Assembly (NCBI GenBank): GCA_950022655.1
Contig: OX465581.1
Location: forward strand, 106,375,125 to 106,439,124
DNA from: Alentia gelatinosa
Lineage: Eukaryota; Annelida; Polychaeta; Phyllodocida; Polynoidae
DNA: 64,000 nucleotides
Direction of reading: 5' to 3'
A program made the translations under genes and the position numbers. Below the pieces are notes generated by a model. It did no database searches, was not told where the DNA came from, and saw nothing but the letters and a program-made list of their open reading frames with translations. How positions within the stretch are numbered: the stretch's first letter is position 1; each line of letters opens with the position of its first letter. Of the stretch, positions 56,036-64,000 are shown one piece after another.

Positions 56036-57654
56036 CATCATCAAAAACTCAGGTACCTTATACAAATAGACAAGTATGTAGTCTACAGTTCATGTATAAC
56101 CACCTGGTTGACCAATCAACCACTGTCATGCACAATAGTAACAACCTGGAAATCATCATAGGTATTACCTTTAAAGAAAAATGACTTTGGCATGGTCAGC
56201 ACTGCTGATGTGGACAGCTGACCTTTTTGAGCTGGGCTGCCTGTTGTCCTTGTCTTGGGTGGCCATGAGAGGTGTTTCGGTGGTGTTTTTCACCAACATG
56301 CTTGCGGGAGATTGTACCAAGTGTCTTAGAAGTTCTCAACCAGTGTTACTATTGTGTGTGTGGATAGCAATCTAAATGACTACATCCTATTACAAGCTTT
56401 ATTGCTGGTGTCAATGCAATGACTGCTAGCTGCAGACTGAATGGTGATACATCTAGATGCTGCCTAGGGCATAGCTTCATTATTAAAGCATGGTGTGACC
56501 CTGTTGATCGTGAAGAAGGTGACGCCCGTCATGGAGCGTTACATGGAGCCAGCATGATGAGTTAAGCCAAGGGAATGTGCATGCATGTTTCCCAAATAGA
56601 GAAATTGTGTAACAAGGTGTTGTAGAACACATAGCTAATTCATAAATTGAGGGTCACCATGCTAGTGTTAGATTTAGATATCAATGTTATAAAAATGTTA
56701 TGATAGAACTTTATATCCTTGTGTTGATACCTTGTATTCCAACTGGTTCACTGGGTATCCACTAAGGACAGGGAGGACGAGCTAACATTTCAGATTCAAA
56801 ACAAGGTAACTGTCAAAAGTTATGAAACTCAGACAACTCATTTAAGAGTTAGGAAATATAGGAATTGTTAAATGAGCTTAATAGACAATCCAGCTGTTTC
56901 TTTTTCAGCTTTAAACCTCATTATAATGTGAATCAAAATTTGAATCTGATTAGACTGCCGTTTCAAGTGAGCACATGTGTTATGTTGACAAAGAAAACCC
57001 AGCAACACATGAGGTGCTTCACACCGAAGAAAGTGGTATTGCCAGTGGAAAATATATCACTATCACAGAAAAATACTTGCAGAGACAGTCAATAGCAGTG
57101 TTAGTAAGACTGACCCATAGACTTTGCTGCTGTCTTCTACAAGCCCTCAAATTTCTTGATCCCCACATTACATAATCCGTCTTTCTGAAGTGGGGCACAA
57201 TTTTTTCATCAGGATAGCGAACAATGTGGTTTGACTTCCATTGCTGTAGATATGTCGCTTGCGGAGCCCGGATGATCATAACTATAGAGGCAAACCAAGA
57301 AACAGTCCTATTATGTGACACTTTCACGTAACTTCACATGCAGATGGTGAGAACTCAGTTGTCACGAGGACCTTTCTGGTGGTCTGAGTGGCAGAATGTA
57401 CTGAAAGTGAAAAGGACAGGCCCTTTGGTAGGTGTGCCTCAGGTGGTGTGATTTCCAGATGGAGCCAGAAGCCGTGCCCATAGTTTATTGTATGCTGTAC
57501 AACCAGAAAGAGAGTCTCATACTCAAACATTGATCAAAGAAGGGTGATGGCGTCCTAGAGACACACCAAACCTTGTATAACTGAGGTGGTGCAGAGTATT
57601 CTTCATGCTAACGGCGGCAAAGAGCGTCAATCTCCAAGCACATGCTGTCGTAGT
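56036..57654. other. Intergenic DNA upstream of the YeeE/YedE-like gene
   Basis: No gene, element or clear site recognised. Confidence 0.5.
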
Positions 57655-57800
57655 CTGGTTATCCAATGGGAAAATATTTGCCATGCGACACCGGAAACCT
57701 GAACACCACTGCTACTTCCGGCAAGGCTGTTTTGGTCGCTGTCAAATCAAACTATGATGATAATTTGATATAGTCCAGAGTATATTGAGAATCTATACTA
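57655..57800 (+). promoter_or_regulatory. Candidate CCAAT/ETS promoter of the sulphur-transporter-like gene
   Basis: A CCAAT box lies at 57663-57667, followed by two ETS-type sites, CCGGAA at 57691-57696 and CTTCCGG at about 57715-57721, all within 160 bp of the first ATG. This matches a TATA-less housekeeping promoter. An in-frame stop at 57761-57763 shows that the coding region begins downstream of it. The sites are seen; promoter function is inferred. Confidence 0.45.
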
Positions 57801-57823
57801 CAAAAATTGGCGAAATAAGTAAA

Positions 57824-58076
57824 ATGTCGGCCTGGGCGGCGGATGGAATGGCTCGACGTGGTTCGGGCGAGCCTGAAGAAGAAGTAAGCGACTCTGAAGC
57901 AAACGGTGATGCTGAACATGAAGCTGACGGGCAGTCGAGCGGTGTCGGCCACTCCGACAATGAAGATGACGAGGAACAGAAAACCAAGAAAGACGGCATT
58001 GGTTCCCTTATTATAAAAGCTGCAGTATGTGCACTAACGGGTATTGCATTTGGCTTTATAATCGAGAAATCTAGAG
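57824..58076 (+). CDS. Exon 1 of the YeeE/YedE-like gene
   Basis: Residues 1-84 plus one base. Contains the start codon, the Glu/Asp-rich tail (residues about 15-55) with no similarity I recognise, and the first membrane segment ending GFIIEKSR. The donor is AGAG|GTGAGT, phase 1. Confidence 0.85.
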
Positions 58077-61000
58077 GTGAGTTTTAAGTGTATATTCCAC
58101 CCGACTGCCTATGAATCCGACACACTCCGGCCTATGCTATAGTCTGTAGTGTAGATCTAGCCAGTGTAACTAGCCCTGTCCGACCTGTCCTCAATGGAGA
58201 TGAGGGCCTGAACATTTTACCTAGTATAGATCTCGATAGTCCGAGATGCTCTGACTATCTAGCTTTGCAGACAGTCAGAGCCTCGCGGACTAAAATCTAG
58301 AATACACGCTGATTTAGCCAGTGTATAAATTCACATAACGCTGATTAAAATCGGTGATTTGGAGTGAGAAGGTGCTTCTGTGGAATGTCAGACAACTGGC
58401 CTAAATCTCAACTGGCCCACTCCTATGTCGGACAACTGGCCCACCTACTGAGACATCTGGCACAAATATTGCAATTGCGGCAAACTCCGTAAAAGCGGGA
58501 AATTAACATAAGTTACCTTCGGTAAATCGAAATATGAACTTACTGACTGTTGCAGATATCTGTTACCAGGTAGTTGTTATCTGGTGTTTCTATGTTAATT
58601 ATTCCCTAAGATATACCCGATTCAGCAAAGGACATGGCACCGCAGTGCAGCTGCCCATGTATACAAAAAATGAAAAAAAAAAAAGAGGATTTTTCTGACA
58701 GAAAAACATAATAAAATTAAAAGATATTTCAAGATAACATCTCTATGTATTTGACGTGCACATTCACCAAATTTCATAGTCTCCCTATGCTTGTTTCCTT
58801 TGTGAGACACATTTAGATTCTGTCATATAAAATGCCCAAGTCAAGGGTGAGACAACTGGCACATGGTTTTCGCGTAGGCCAGTTGTCTTGAGCCAGTTGA
58901 GATTTAGGCTAGCTGTCCCGACCCCCTTCTGAGTATGAAGATTGCGGCATCGTGCAGGATGCCGGCCCAATATAATTTGGCGTCAAGGAAAGCCATTTAA
59001 TTCCATGTAAATGGACACCTCAGAGGGACACACTTATCAAATTTGGCTAAAGTGCTGATTCCACCAACACACAAGATATAACAAAATAAGTCATGATTTA
59101 GTTGTCTTGCTAAATCTTGCTAATCCATCATGTTGGTGGAACCAGCCCTTTATAGTCAGACTGTTTCGACCCTATACTCTAGTATAGGTTGGGTGGTTTG
59201 GGTTGTGAACCATAACAATTCCAGCAGTTAGCACCATGCCTTGCTCGATCCATGGGTCTTGCAGAGCCAGAGCGGCATAGTGGGTGGAGGTGCTTTTGAC
59301 GTTCCCCATATTGATTAAATGGGGAACAAGTGTAGCAAGTATTGCGGCCATCGTACACCCGCAGCATCCCAGTGCAGCAGCGCCCTGCTGGCGCCAGTCA
59401 ACATCCTGGCTTGGTAGAAGCAGATACTGGGTGCCTGCTGGGCAGTGTACGGGCTCCGTGTAGTCTTTGGCCGGCTAGAATAAAGTGGGTCTGTGGAAGA
59501 GCTTGGAGAATCAAATACATGCATACATGTAAAGATATTTTTAATTGTAAATCATAAGTATTGCGTTGTCTAATTGAAAGAGTTTGTAGGCCCTAGTCAG
59601 TATCACATATCTTAATCACTGTTGCTGGTCTCAGATTCATGCATTAAAAATAAATCACCTAATTGTATTGGACCTTGAAGTATTGTATCTATGGTGTGTT
59701 TTGAGTACATGAAAATATACAGGGAACAAGAACGCATTGATCCTTGAAATTTTGTCATTGTTGCTTGAAATAGCGCTGCCAACTGCACCATAACCAATTT
59801 GAAAATTTCACAATACTGTTTTAAGACCAAATATTCTGACAATAACCACGATTTATTACCGATTTCGAATTGGATAACTAAAAATAATCACATTGGTATA
59901 TTCATTTTCAGTTTTTGAACCTATGAACGTTCGTGGGCAGATGGTGTTTAGGCGATTGGTATATCTGAAAACTATGCTGTCTGCCGTTGCTTCCGGTAAG
60001 TTTATCTAAAATGGAATTATTGATCTCATTCAAATAAGGAAATATGTTTTTTTTTTACTAATCGTTTAGTTGATTGGCTAGGTTGGATTGCTATGGTGGG
60101 AGACCCCCACCTCCGAGCGATATTGGGGGTTGCACAGACAGCAAGTCCCAGTAGAACACATATGTAACTTTAAAAAATTGTGGTCACCATGCTAATTTTT
60201 GATATAGAAATTAAAATGATGATGATATTTTAATAGAGTATATAGAATTTCATATAAGTTGTTTTTTACATAGTCATCTTTTTTCCAACCTTCACATAAT
60301 GGAGCAAATGTAGAGTACTGCACATTTAAGTTTTGAAAGATATAGGTCACCGTCCTTGTTTTTGAAAAAAAAAAAAGGGAAAGAAAAACAATATTTTTCA
60401 GTGAGGTTTTTATATAATTCAATAATTCATATTTCACTCATTTGGTATCAGAATAAGTCAAAGGAACCAGTTTTGGCTGATGATTGCCGGTGTTCGATAA
60501 TCACCAGCTGGTGCCACTGTGTATTGTAGGATATGTCTTTCATAATATTTTTAAGATGATGACATCATCATACATGTGGAAGACATTTTTACAAAATACC
60601 TATTTTGTCTTCCAATCAGGTATGTTTGCTCTGTCCATGATGGCGATGCTACCCACGACACATTTCAAGTTCCAACGGGCATGTAATAAATTCTATGCGG
60701 AGTTGTCAGAACGAGGTATTTTGGCATGTGCAGTTGGCGGGCTCATCATGGGCATCGGTATTACCCTCTCTGGTTCAGTAAGTCTTCAACATTTTATAAT
60801 TTTGATATTATTAGAAGGACTATAAAAAGTCGTCCATTTTCTTAACTTTGTTGATTTTTTTTGTGGCTAAAGACTAAGAAGCACTAACATATTATCAAAT
60901 ATAATAAGATATAGGATTTCAGCCAAATACCAATCTTCTCTCCTGAGTTGAGTTGCAAGTTTATCTATTCATTTGATGTCACGCTCGGAAACGTTAGATA

Positions 61001-63865
61001 GCTAGCCTTCTATATTTCCTTGGCTATGAACAAGTATAGAATATCATCTGGATACGTTAGAGCTATTTTCTCTTCTTTGAAAGGTCTTTTTGGCACAGAC
61101 ATTGTACAACTATTTATTTGATTTAATAACTTAAATTGATACTTTACTTTCTTTTTTTATTTCAGGACCCACTGATATTATTTGTTCAGCTTGGGGTGGA
61201 TCTTCCACAAGCATGTAAGTTTCGTGTGTCCATTTTTGCAATTTATCAAGATTTAAAGATGTAGATCACTTGTTGATGCTACTCTTGTTAAATAACGTAT
61301 TGATTTCTAAATCATATTCAACGATAACAATAGACTTATCGGAATTTATTTGAATGGAGAAAAGCCATAAATCTGACGTTCCTTGAAATCATTTTGCAAT
61401 TTCAAAACAGCTACGAAATTGGTTTTTTTTTTATTTGTTCAAGATATACAATATTGTGTGTATCAAGAGTTACCCAATCTTCTATCATATGTTCTTGTTT
61501 AAAAACACAATTTAACTTATCTTATTCCTAGATTACACACTGGGAGGGGCGTTGATAGGAACGCTGCTTTACACACTGCTCAAGTCTCGTTTAGTTGGTC
61601 CTATGCGACCAATGATAACTTCATCAACTAACCCGTAAGTCTTATACATTATTTTTGATGTGTTGTGGCTATAATGTAAAAATATATATCAATAGGTCAA
61701 TGGTATATTAGAATATAAGTAGTTCGTGATGTTTTATTTGAGTTGTTGTTGAATTCACGTTAAGTTTTTCTCAAAGGTTCCTAACGAAATATGAAAGAAA
61801 AAGCTAATTCACTCTTATCGGCCATTCTACTTAAAATAAATTTGTCTAATCGTCAGTATAGGGACTCTTAGAAATAGTACGTGCATGTACATGCTATCAC
61901 TTAAAAAAAAAGCTACGGGGTAATATCCTCCATTGTAACTTCTCGCACTAATGATTTTTTTCAGATGGACAGAATCTTCCTACTTCATTACAGCGCTTCC
62001 ACTGGTGGCAATGTTCTCCATGCTCGTCTTCGCATTTGACATCCTCATACCATGGGAACTAGAAGTTAGAGTGAGTATTTCTTTCCATTTTTATATCACA
62101 ATCCTTTTTATTTGAGGTTATAGAATATGATATATATTTTATCCCCTGACCATTTCCTTGAACAGATAAGAGTTATTTCTGTACTTTGATGGACTGCTGT
62201 CCTGCAGTATCCTACCGCTTGAATGATAAAGCCTTACACCCGTGACGTTATTGACTACGATTGTCATATGAACTGTTATTGATGTGCTGCATCCAGGTGA
62301 TGCGCTACCGGTTCTAGACAACTGTACCAACCAGTTAAATATATAGTCGCAAATCCATTCGTTGGAATTATGATTGTGTATAAGTTAGTTGGAAGCTATG
62401 ATTTGTCTGTATCCCATTGGGAGTTGCCCGTGTATTCACGCTGCTAATGCATCATCCCGGATAGTATCAAAGTTGATACTGTCGGTCGAACGGCTGCGAC
62501 AGTCAAACGGATGTCAATTCTCATTTTTAGTATTTCTTATGGCATTTGAGGAATTTCTGCTGTAGTTGAACTTTTCTACGCTTAACAGGTATAATCAAAA
62601 AGGGTGTAGTGTTTTAGACCACATCACTTTGAGCACCACTGGGGCATCGCTGTGAAAACGTATCCTAGTATATTGTCTCAATTGCTTAGACTTCCAGCAC
62701 ATGGGATGGGCAATTATGAAGTCAACACATGGATCTCAACATCCTCTAGACCATTTTGGTCTTCTGAGTTAAAAGCTATACCTACTTCACTGGAGAGATT
62801 CTTAAGTGTTATAGTATAAAAATTAACCTTGGAGCGATCCCTCAACAGGTTGGTAACCTGTCCCACATATTGCATGCCACATCTTGGCATACAATGATAC
62901 AGGAGACTGGGTTGGTGCCTCTGCAATTGCAACATCATTTCCTACTGTAATGAAATCATGCCAGTTCCCCTTTTTGTACTTTTTTTTAATTTGTGTCTTA
63001 ATAATGTGAAGGCTTCAGCTTTCGCCGGTATAAGTGCCCTCACAGTAATTTTGTACACTCACTGTTTTCTTGGTTTTCAATTTCGATATGAGTGTGTTCA
63101 TCAGTTGACGATAATATCTTACATTTCATGACAGAATAAAGGTGATGCTGACGCTAGTTTCTACGAAAAGCGTGTCTGGCCACCTTACATCACAGGGGTG
63201 GCCATAGGGCTCCTCCAGTATCCCCTGGTTGTAGGGGCGCAGCAGACGCTAGGGGGCAGCACCTCTTACCAGACGGCCATATCTCAGCTGTTCGTTGGAC
63301 CACTGAGAAGACTGGCACCACACACGCCTAGACAAAAGTGGGGATTTCGTAATTGGTGGCAGGTTCGTATCTTCATCTACAAGTATGTGTAGGGCGGACG
63401 GCAAAGAATCTGTCAGTTAATATTTTACAATTCCTGTTGAGTTGAAGCAGAAATATTAGATACCACATAGACTCTTCGAGCTACCGATTTTGTGAGTACT
63501 GAACGGGAAACCTATATAGAACACATCCTACACATATTATTGGCATTGTATCGCTTAATTAATCGAAATATGAATAAAACTGTACATAATTAATTCAATT
63601 AGTTTCCCTGCGAAATCATTTGTTACCGATAAGTATCCAAGTCAGTCACTCTCCCTGTAGTATGGGCGTATATGCATTATCCAAGTTGTCGAAAACATTT
63701 AATATTCTTTTAGGTATTTTACGTGGGAGGTGTTGCATTCGGTGCTTTCATGTCGGCGCAAATGTCGGACAGCTTCGCGACAGTTCGCGGTGTTCCCATC
63801 AACCACGCACTCTGGGGAGGAGCACTCTTGACCTTTGGGGCACATCTTGGAGGAGGAGGAGTGTA
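57824..63865 (+). CDS. YeeE/YedE-like sulphur-transport family membrane protein, eight exons, 3' end outside window
   Basis: Exons: 57824-58076, 59912-59995, 60620-60777, 61166-61214, 61532-61634, 61965-62070, 63135-63362 and 63714-63865. Every intron is GT...AG and all phases agree, giving 377 codons plus two bases. The product has an acidic, probably cytosolic N-tail (about residues 15-55) and at least eight hydrophobic segments: about 60-80, 103-123, 145-165, 182-198, 220-243, 263-280, 325-345 and 357-372. The layout of two similar halves, with IAFGFIIEKSR and GRG/ERG-type turns, LSGSDPLILFVQLG and YYTLGGALIGTLLY, resembles PF04143. Bacterial members import thiosulphate. The cysteines expected in the family's G-x-C-P-G and G-G-C-T-S-G motifs are not present here (GSDP at 164-167; GGGGV at the end), so substrate and activity are unknown. 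The ATG has A at -3, with an in-frame stop 63 bases upstream. The family call is from remembered motifs, not a search. Confidence 0.8.
58238..58291. repeat. Inverted repeat in intron 1
   Basis: AGTCCGAGATGCTCTGAC (58238-58255) pairs with GTCAGAGCCTCGCGGACT (58274-58291) at 16 of 18 positions with an 18-nt loop; TAGCCAGTGTA occurs on both sides (about 58157 and 58315). Confidence 0.7.
58387..58922. mobile_element. MITE-like element in intron 1
   Basis: Terminal inverted repeats of about 30 bp: the left end (58387-58416) contains CCTAAATCTCAACTGGC, and the right end (58892-58922) contains its reverse complement GCCAGTTGAGATTTAGG. Sub-terminal copies of ACAACTGGCC(C/T)AC sit inside both ends in matching orientation. 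The body (about 535 bp) is AT-rich and non-coding, so it would need a transposase from elsewhere. Target-site duplication is not clear. Confidence 0.65.
59049..59151. repeat. Fold-back repeat in intron 1, 21-bp arms
   Basis: AAAGTGCTGATTCCACCAACA (59049-59069, given here as one 21-bp arm less its last base when pairing) matches the reverse complement of the block 59131-59151 at about 19 of 21 positions. Non-coding, intronic. Confidence 0.65.
59912..59995 (+). CDS. Exon 2 of the YeeE/YedE-like gene
   Basis: Residues 85-112. The acceptor is TTCATTTTCAG and the donor TCCG|GTAAGT; the exon is 84 nt and enters and leaves in phase 1. It encodes VFEPMNVRGQMVFRR followed by the start of the second membrane helix. 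The Glu-Pro, Arg-Gly-Gln and Phe-Arg-Arg pattern is a recognisable part of eukaryotic members of this family. Confidence 0.85.
60620..60777 (+). CDS. Exon 3 of the YeeE/YedE-like gene
   Basis: Residues 113-165. The acceptor is CTTCCAATCAG and the donor GGTTCA|GTAAGT, phase 0. Encodes the rest of helix 2, a soluble loop (residues about 124-144) and helix 3, rich in small residues (GGLIMGIGITLSGS). Confidence 0.88.
61166..61214 (+). CDS. Exon 4 of the YeeE/YedE-like gene
   Basis: Residues 166-181 plus one base. A micro-exon of 49 nt with acceptor TTATTTCAG and donor GCAT|GTAAGT. Encodes DPLILFVQLGVDLPQA, the re-entrant stretch where other family members carry a Cys-Pro-Gly; here it is Asp-Pro-Leu. 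Confidence 0.85.
61532..61634 (+). CDS. Exon 5 of the YeeE/YedE-like gene
   Basis: Residues 182-215 plus two bases. The acceptor is CTTATTCCTAG and the donor AACCC|GTAAGT. Encodes helix 4 (YYTLGGALIGTLLYTLL) and a basic loop (KSRLVGPMRPM) that leads to the second half of the protein. Confidence 0.87.
61965..62070 (+). CDS. Exon 6 of the YeeE/YedE-like gene
   Basis: Residues 216-251. The acceptor is a T-rich tract ending CAG and the donor is GTTAGA|GTGAGT, phase 0. Encodes helix 5 (about residues 220-243) followed by the Trp-Glu-Leu loop. Confidence 0.88.
62714..62938 (-). pseudogene. GIY-YIG endonuclease remnant, Penelope-like retroelement, in intron 6
   Basis: The minus strand encodes CGMQYVGQVTNLLRDR, followed by EVGIAFNSEDQNGLEDVEIHVL. 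Cys-Gly-x-Gln-Tyr-Val-Gly-x-T/V-x-N-x-L-x-x-R and the later His/Phe-Asn...Ile-x-Val-Leu are hallmarks of the C-terminal GIY-YIG domain of Penelope-like elements. Just upstream NCRGTN is in another frame, so a frameshift breaks the domain, and no reverse transcriptase is present. It lies antisense inside the intron between exons 6 and 7 of the YeeE/YedE-like gene. Dead copy. Confidence 0.75.
63135..63362 (+). CDS. Exon 7 of the YeeE/YedE-like gene
   Basis: Residues 252-327, the largest exon (228 nt). The acceptor is TTTCATGACAG and the donor TGGCAG|GTTCGT is weaker than the others. Encodes the start of the second half: helix 6 (ITGVAIGLLQYPLVVG), then LGGSTSYQTA, which resembles the family's Leu-Gly-x-Ser loop, and a Lys-Trp/Trp-Trp boundary into helix 7. 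Confidence 0.88.
63714..63865 (+). CDS. Exon 8 of the YeeE/YedE-like gene
   Basis: Residues 328-377 plus two bases (TA). The acceptor is ATTCTTTTAG and the donor GTGTA|GTGAGT. Encodes helix 7, a short loop and helix 8 (ALWGGALLTFGAHLGGGGV). The gene continues in one or more exons right of the window. The split codon TA-N must be completed as Tyr by the next exon if this donor is correct. Confidence 0.82.
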
Positions 63866-64000
63866 GTGAGTATCCAATATGACCTCGATATCTTTTCCAG
63901 TTGTTCATGATTTTCTAACCGGGTATTCATCCAATGTGTATTCTGACCGAAGTTTCCTAAAACATGAGTTTTAAACCTAACACTATTTGTGGTTTCTAAA

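Noticed and set aside
59049..59151. Intron 1 fold-back as a microRNA precursor
   Set aside because: Arms of 21 bp with a loop of about 60 nt do not fit a microRNA hairpin; a decayed fold-back repeat is simpler.
60484..60825. 113-codon frame taken as a separate gene
   Set aside because: It is exon 3 of the YeeE/YedE-like gene read through into both introns.

Overview
The window is eukaryotic (animal) genomic DNA. It has long AT-rich stretches, small exons bounded by GT...AG introns, microsatellites, non-LTR and Penelope-like retroelement remnants and fold-back elements. No operons, ribosome-binding sites, rRNA, tRNA or CRISPR arrays were seen. A marine invertebrate, perhaps a mollusc or other lophotrochozoan, fits best, but the species cannot be named from this sequence alone.

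Only two protein-coding genes can be supported, and both are incomplete. (1) On the minus strand, positions 47,937-48,344 carry the first coding exon of an oestrogen-related receptor (ERR, NR3B). It holds the N-terminal A/B domain and the first DNA-binding zinc finger, and it ends at the usual intron position between the two zinc fingers. I find no second finger or ligand-binding domain to its left, so positions 1-47,936 are most simply read as one very long ERR intron that runs off the window. (2) On the plus strand, positions 57,824-63,865 carry eight in-phase exons (377 codons) of a polytopic membrane protein that resembles the YeeE/YedE sulphur-transport family (PF04143). Its end lies beyond the right edge.

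Layout. 1-47.9 kb: non-coding, with GC-rich islands that look regulatory (about 2.7, 6.0, 7.5-8.0, 9.0, 19.0, 28.6, 41.4 and 45.4 kb), tandem perfect ERR response elements at 6.1 kb, recurrent copies of the near-palindrome GAGCWGCTC, paired TGACGTCA sites, compound G/GT microsatellites (35-36, 39 and 43.6 kb) and a few mobile-element remnants. 47.9-49.3 kb: ERR exon and GC-rich presumed promoter/5' leader. 49.3-57.65 kb: intergenic, with a broken LINE reverse transcriptase, a 150-nt fold-back element, a triplet-repeat tract and CAGTAGAACC-type repeats. 57.65-63.9 kb: the sulphur-transporter-like gene with a CCAAT/ETS promoter, a MITE-like element in intron 1 and an antisense GIY-YIG (Penelope-like) remnant in intron 6.

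The two genes diverge, with about 8.5 kb between their presumed promoters. Nothing in the sequence ties their functions together. The most interesting leads are the animal YeeE/YedE-like protein, which appears to lack both family cysteines where they are expected, and the clustered GAGCWGCTC motif in the presumed ERR regulatory domain.
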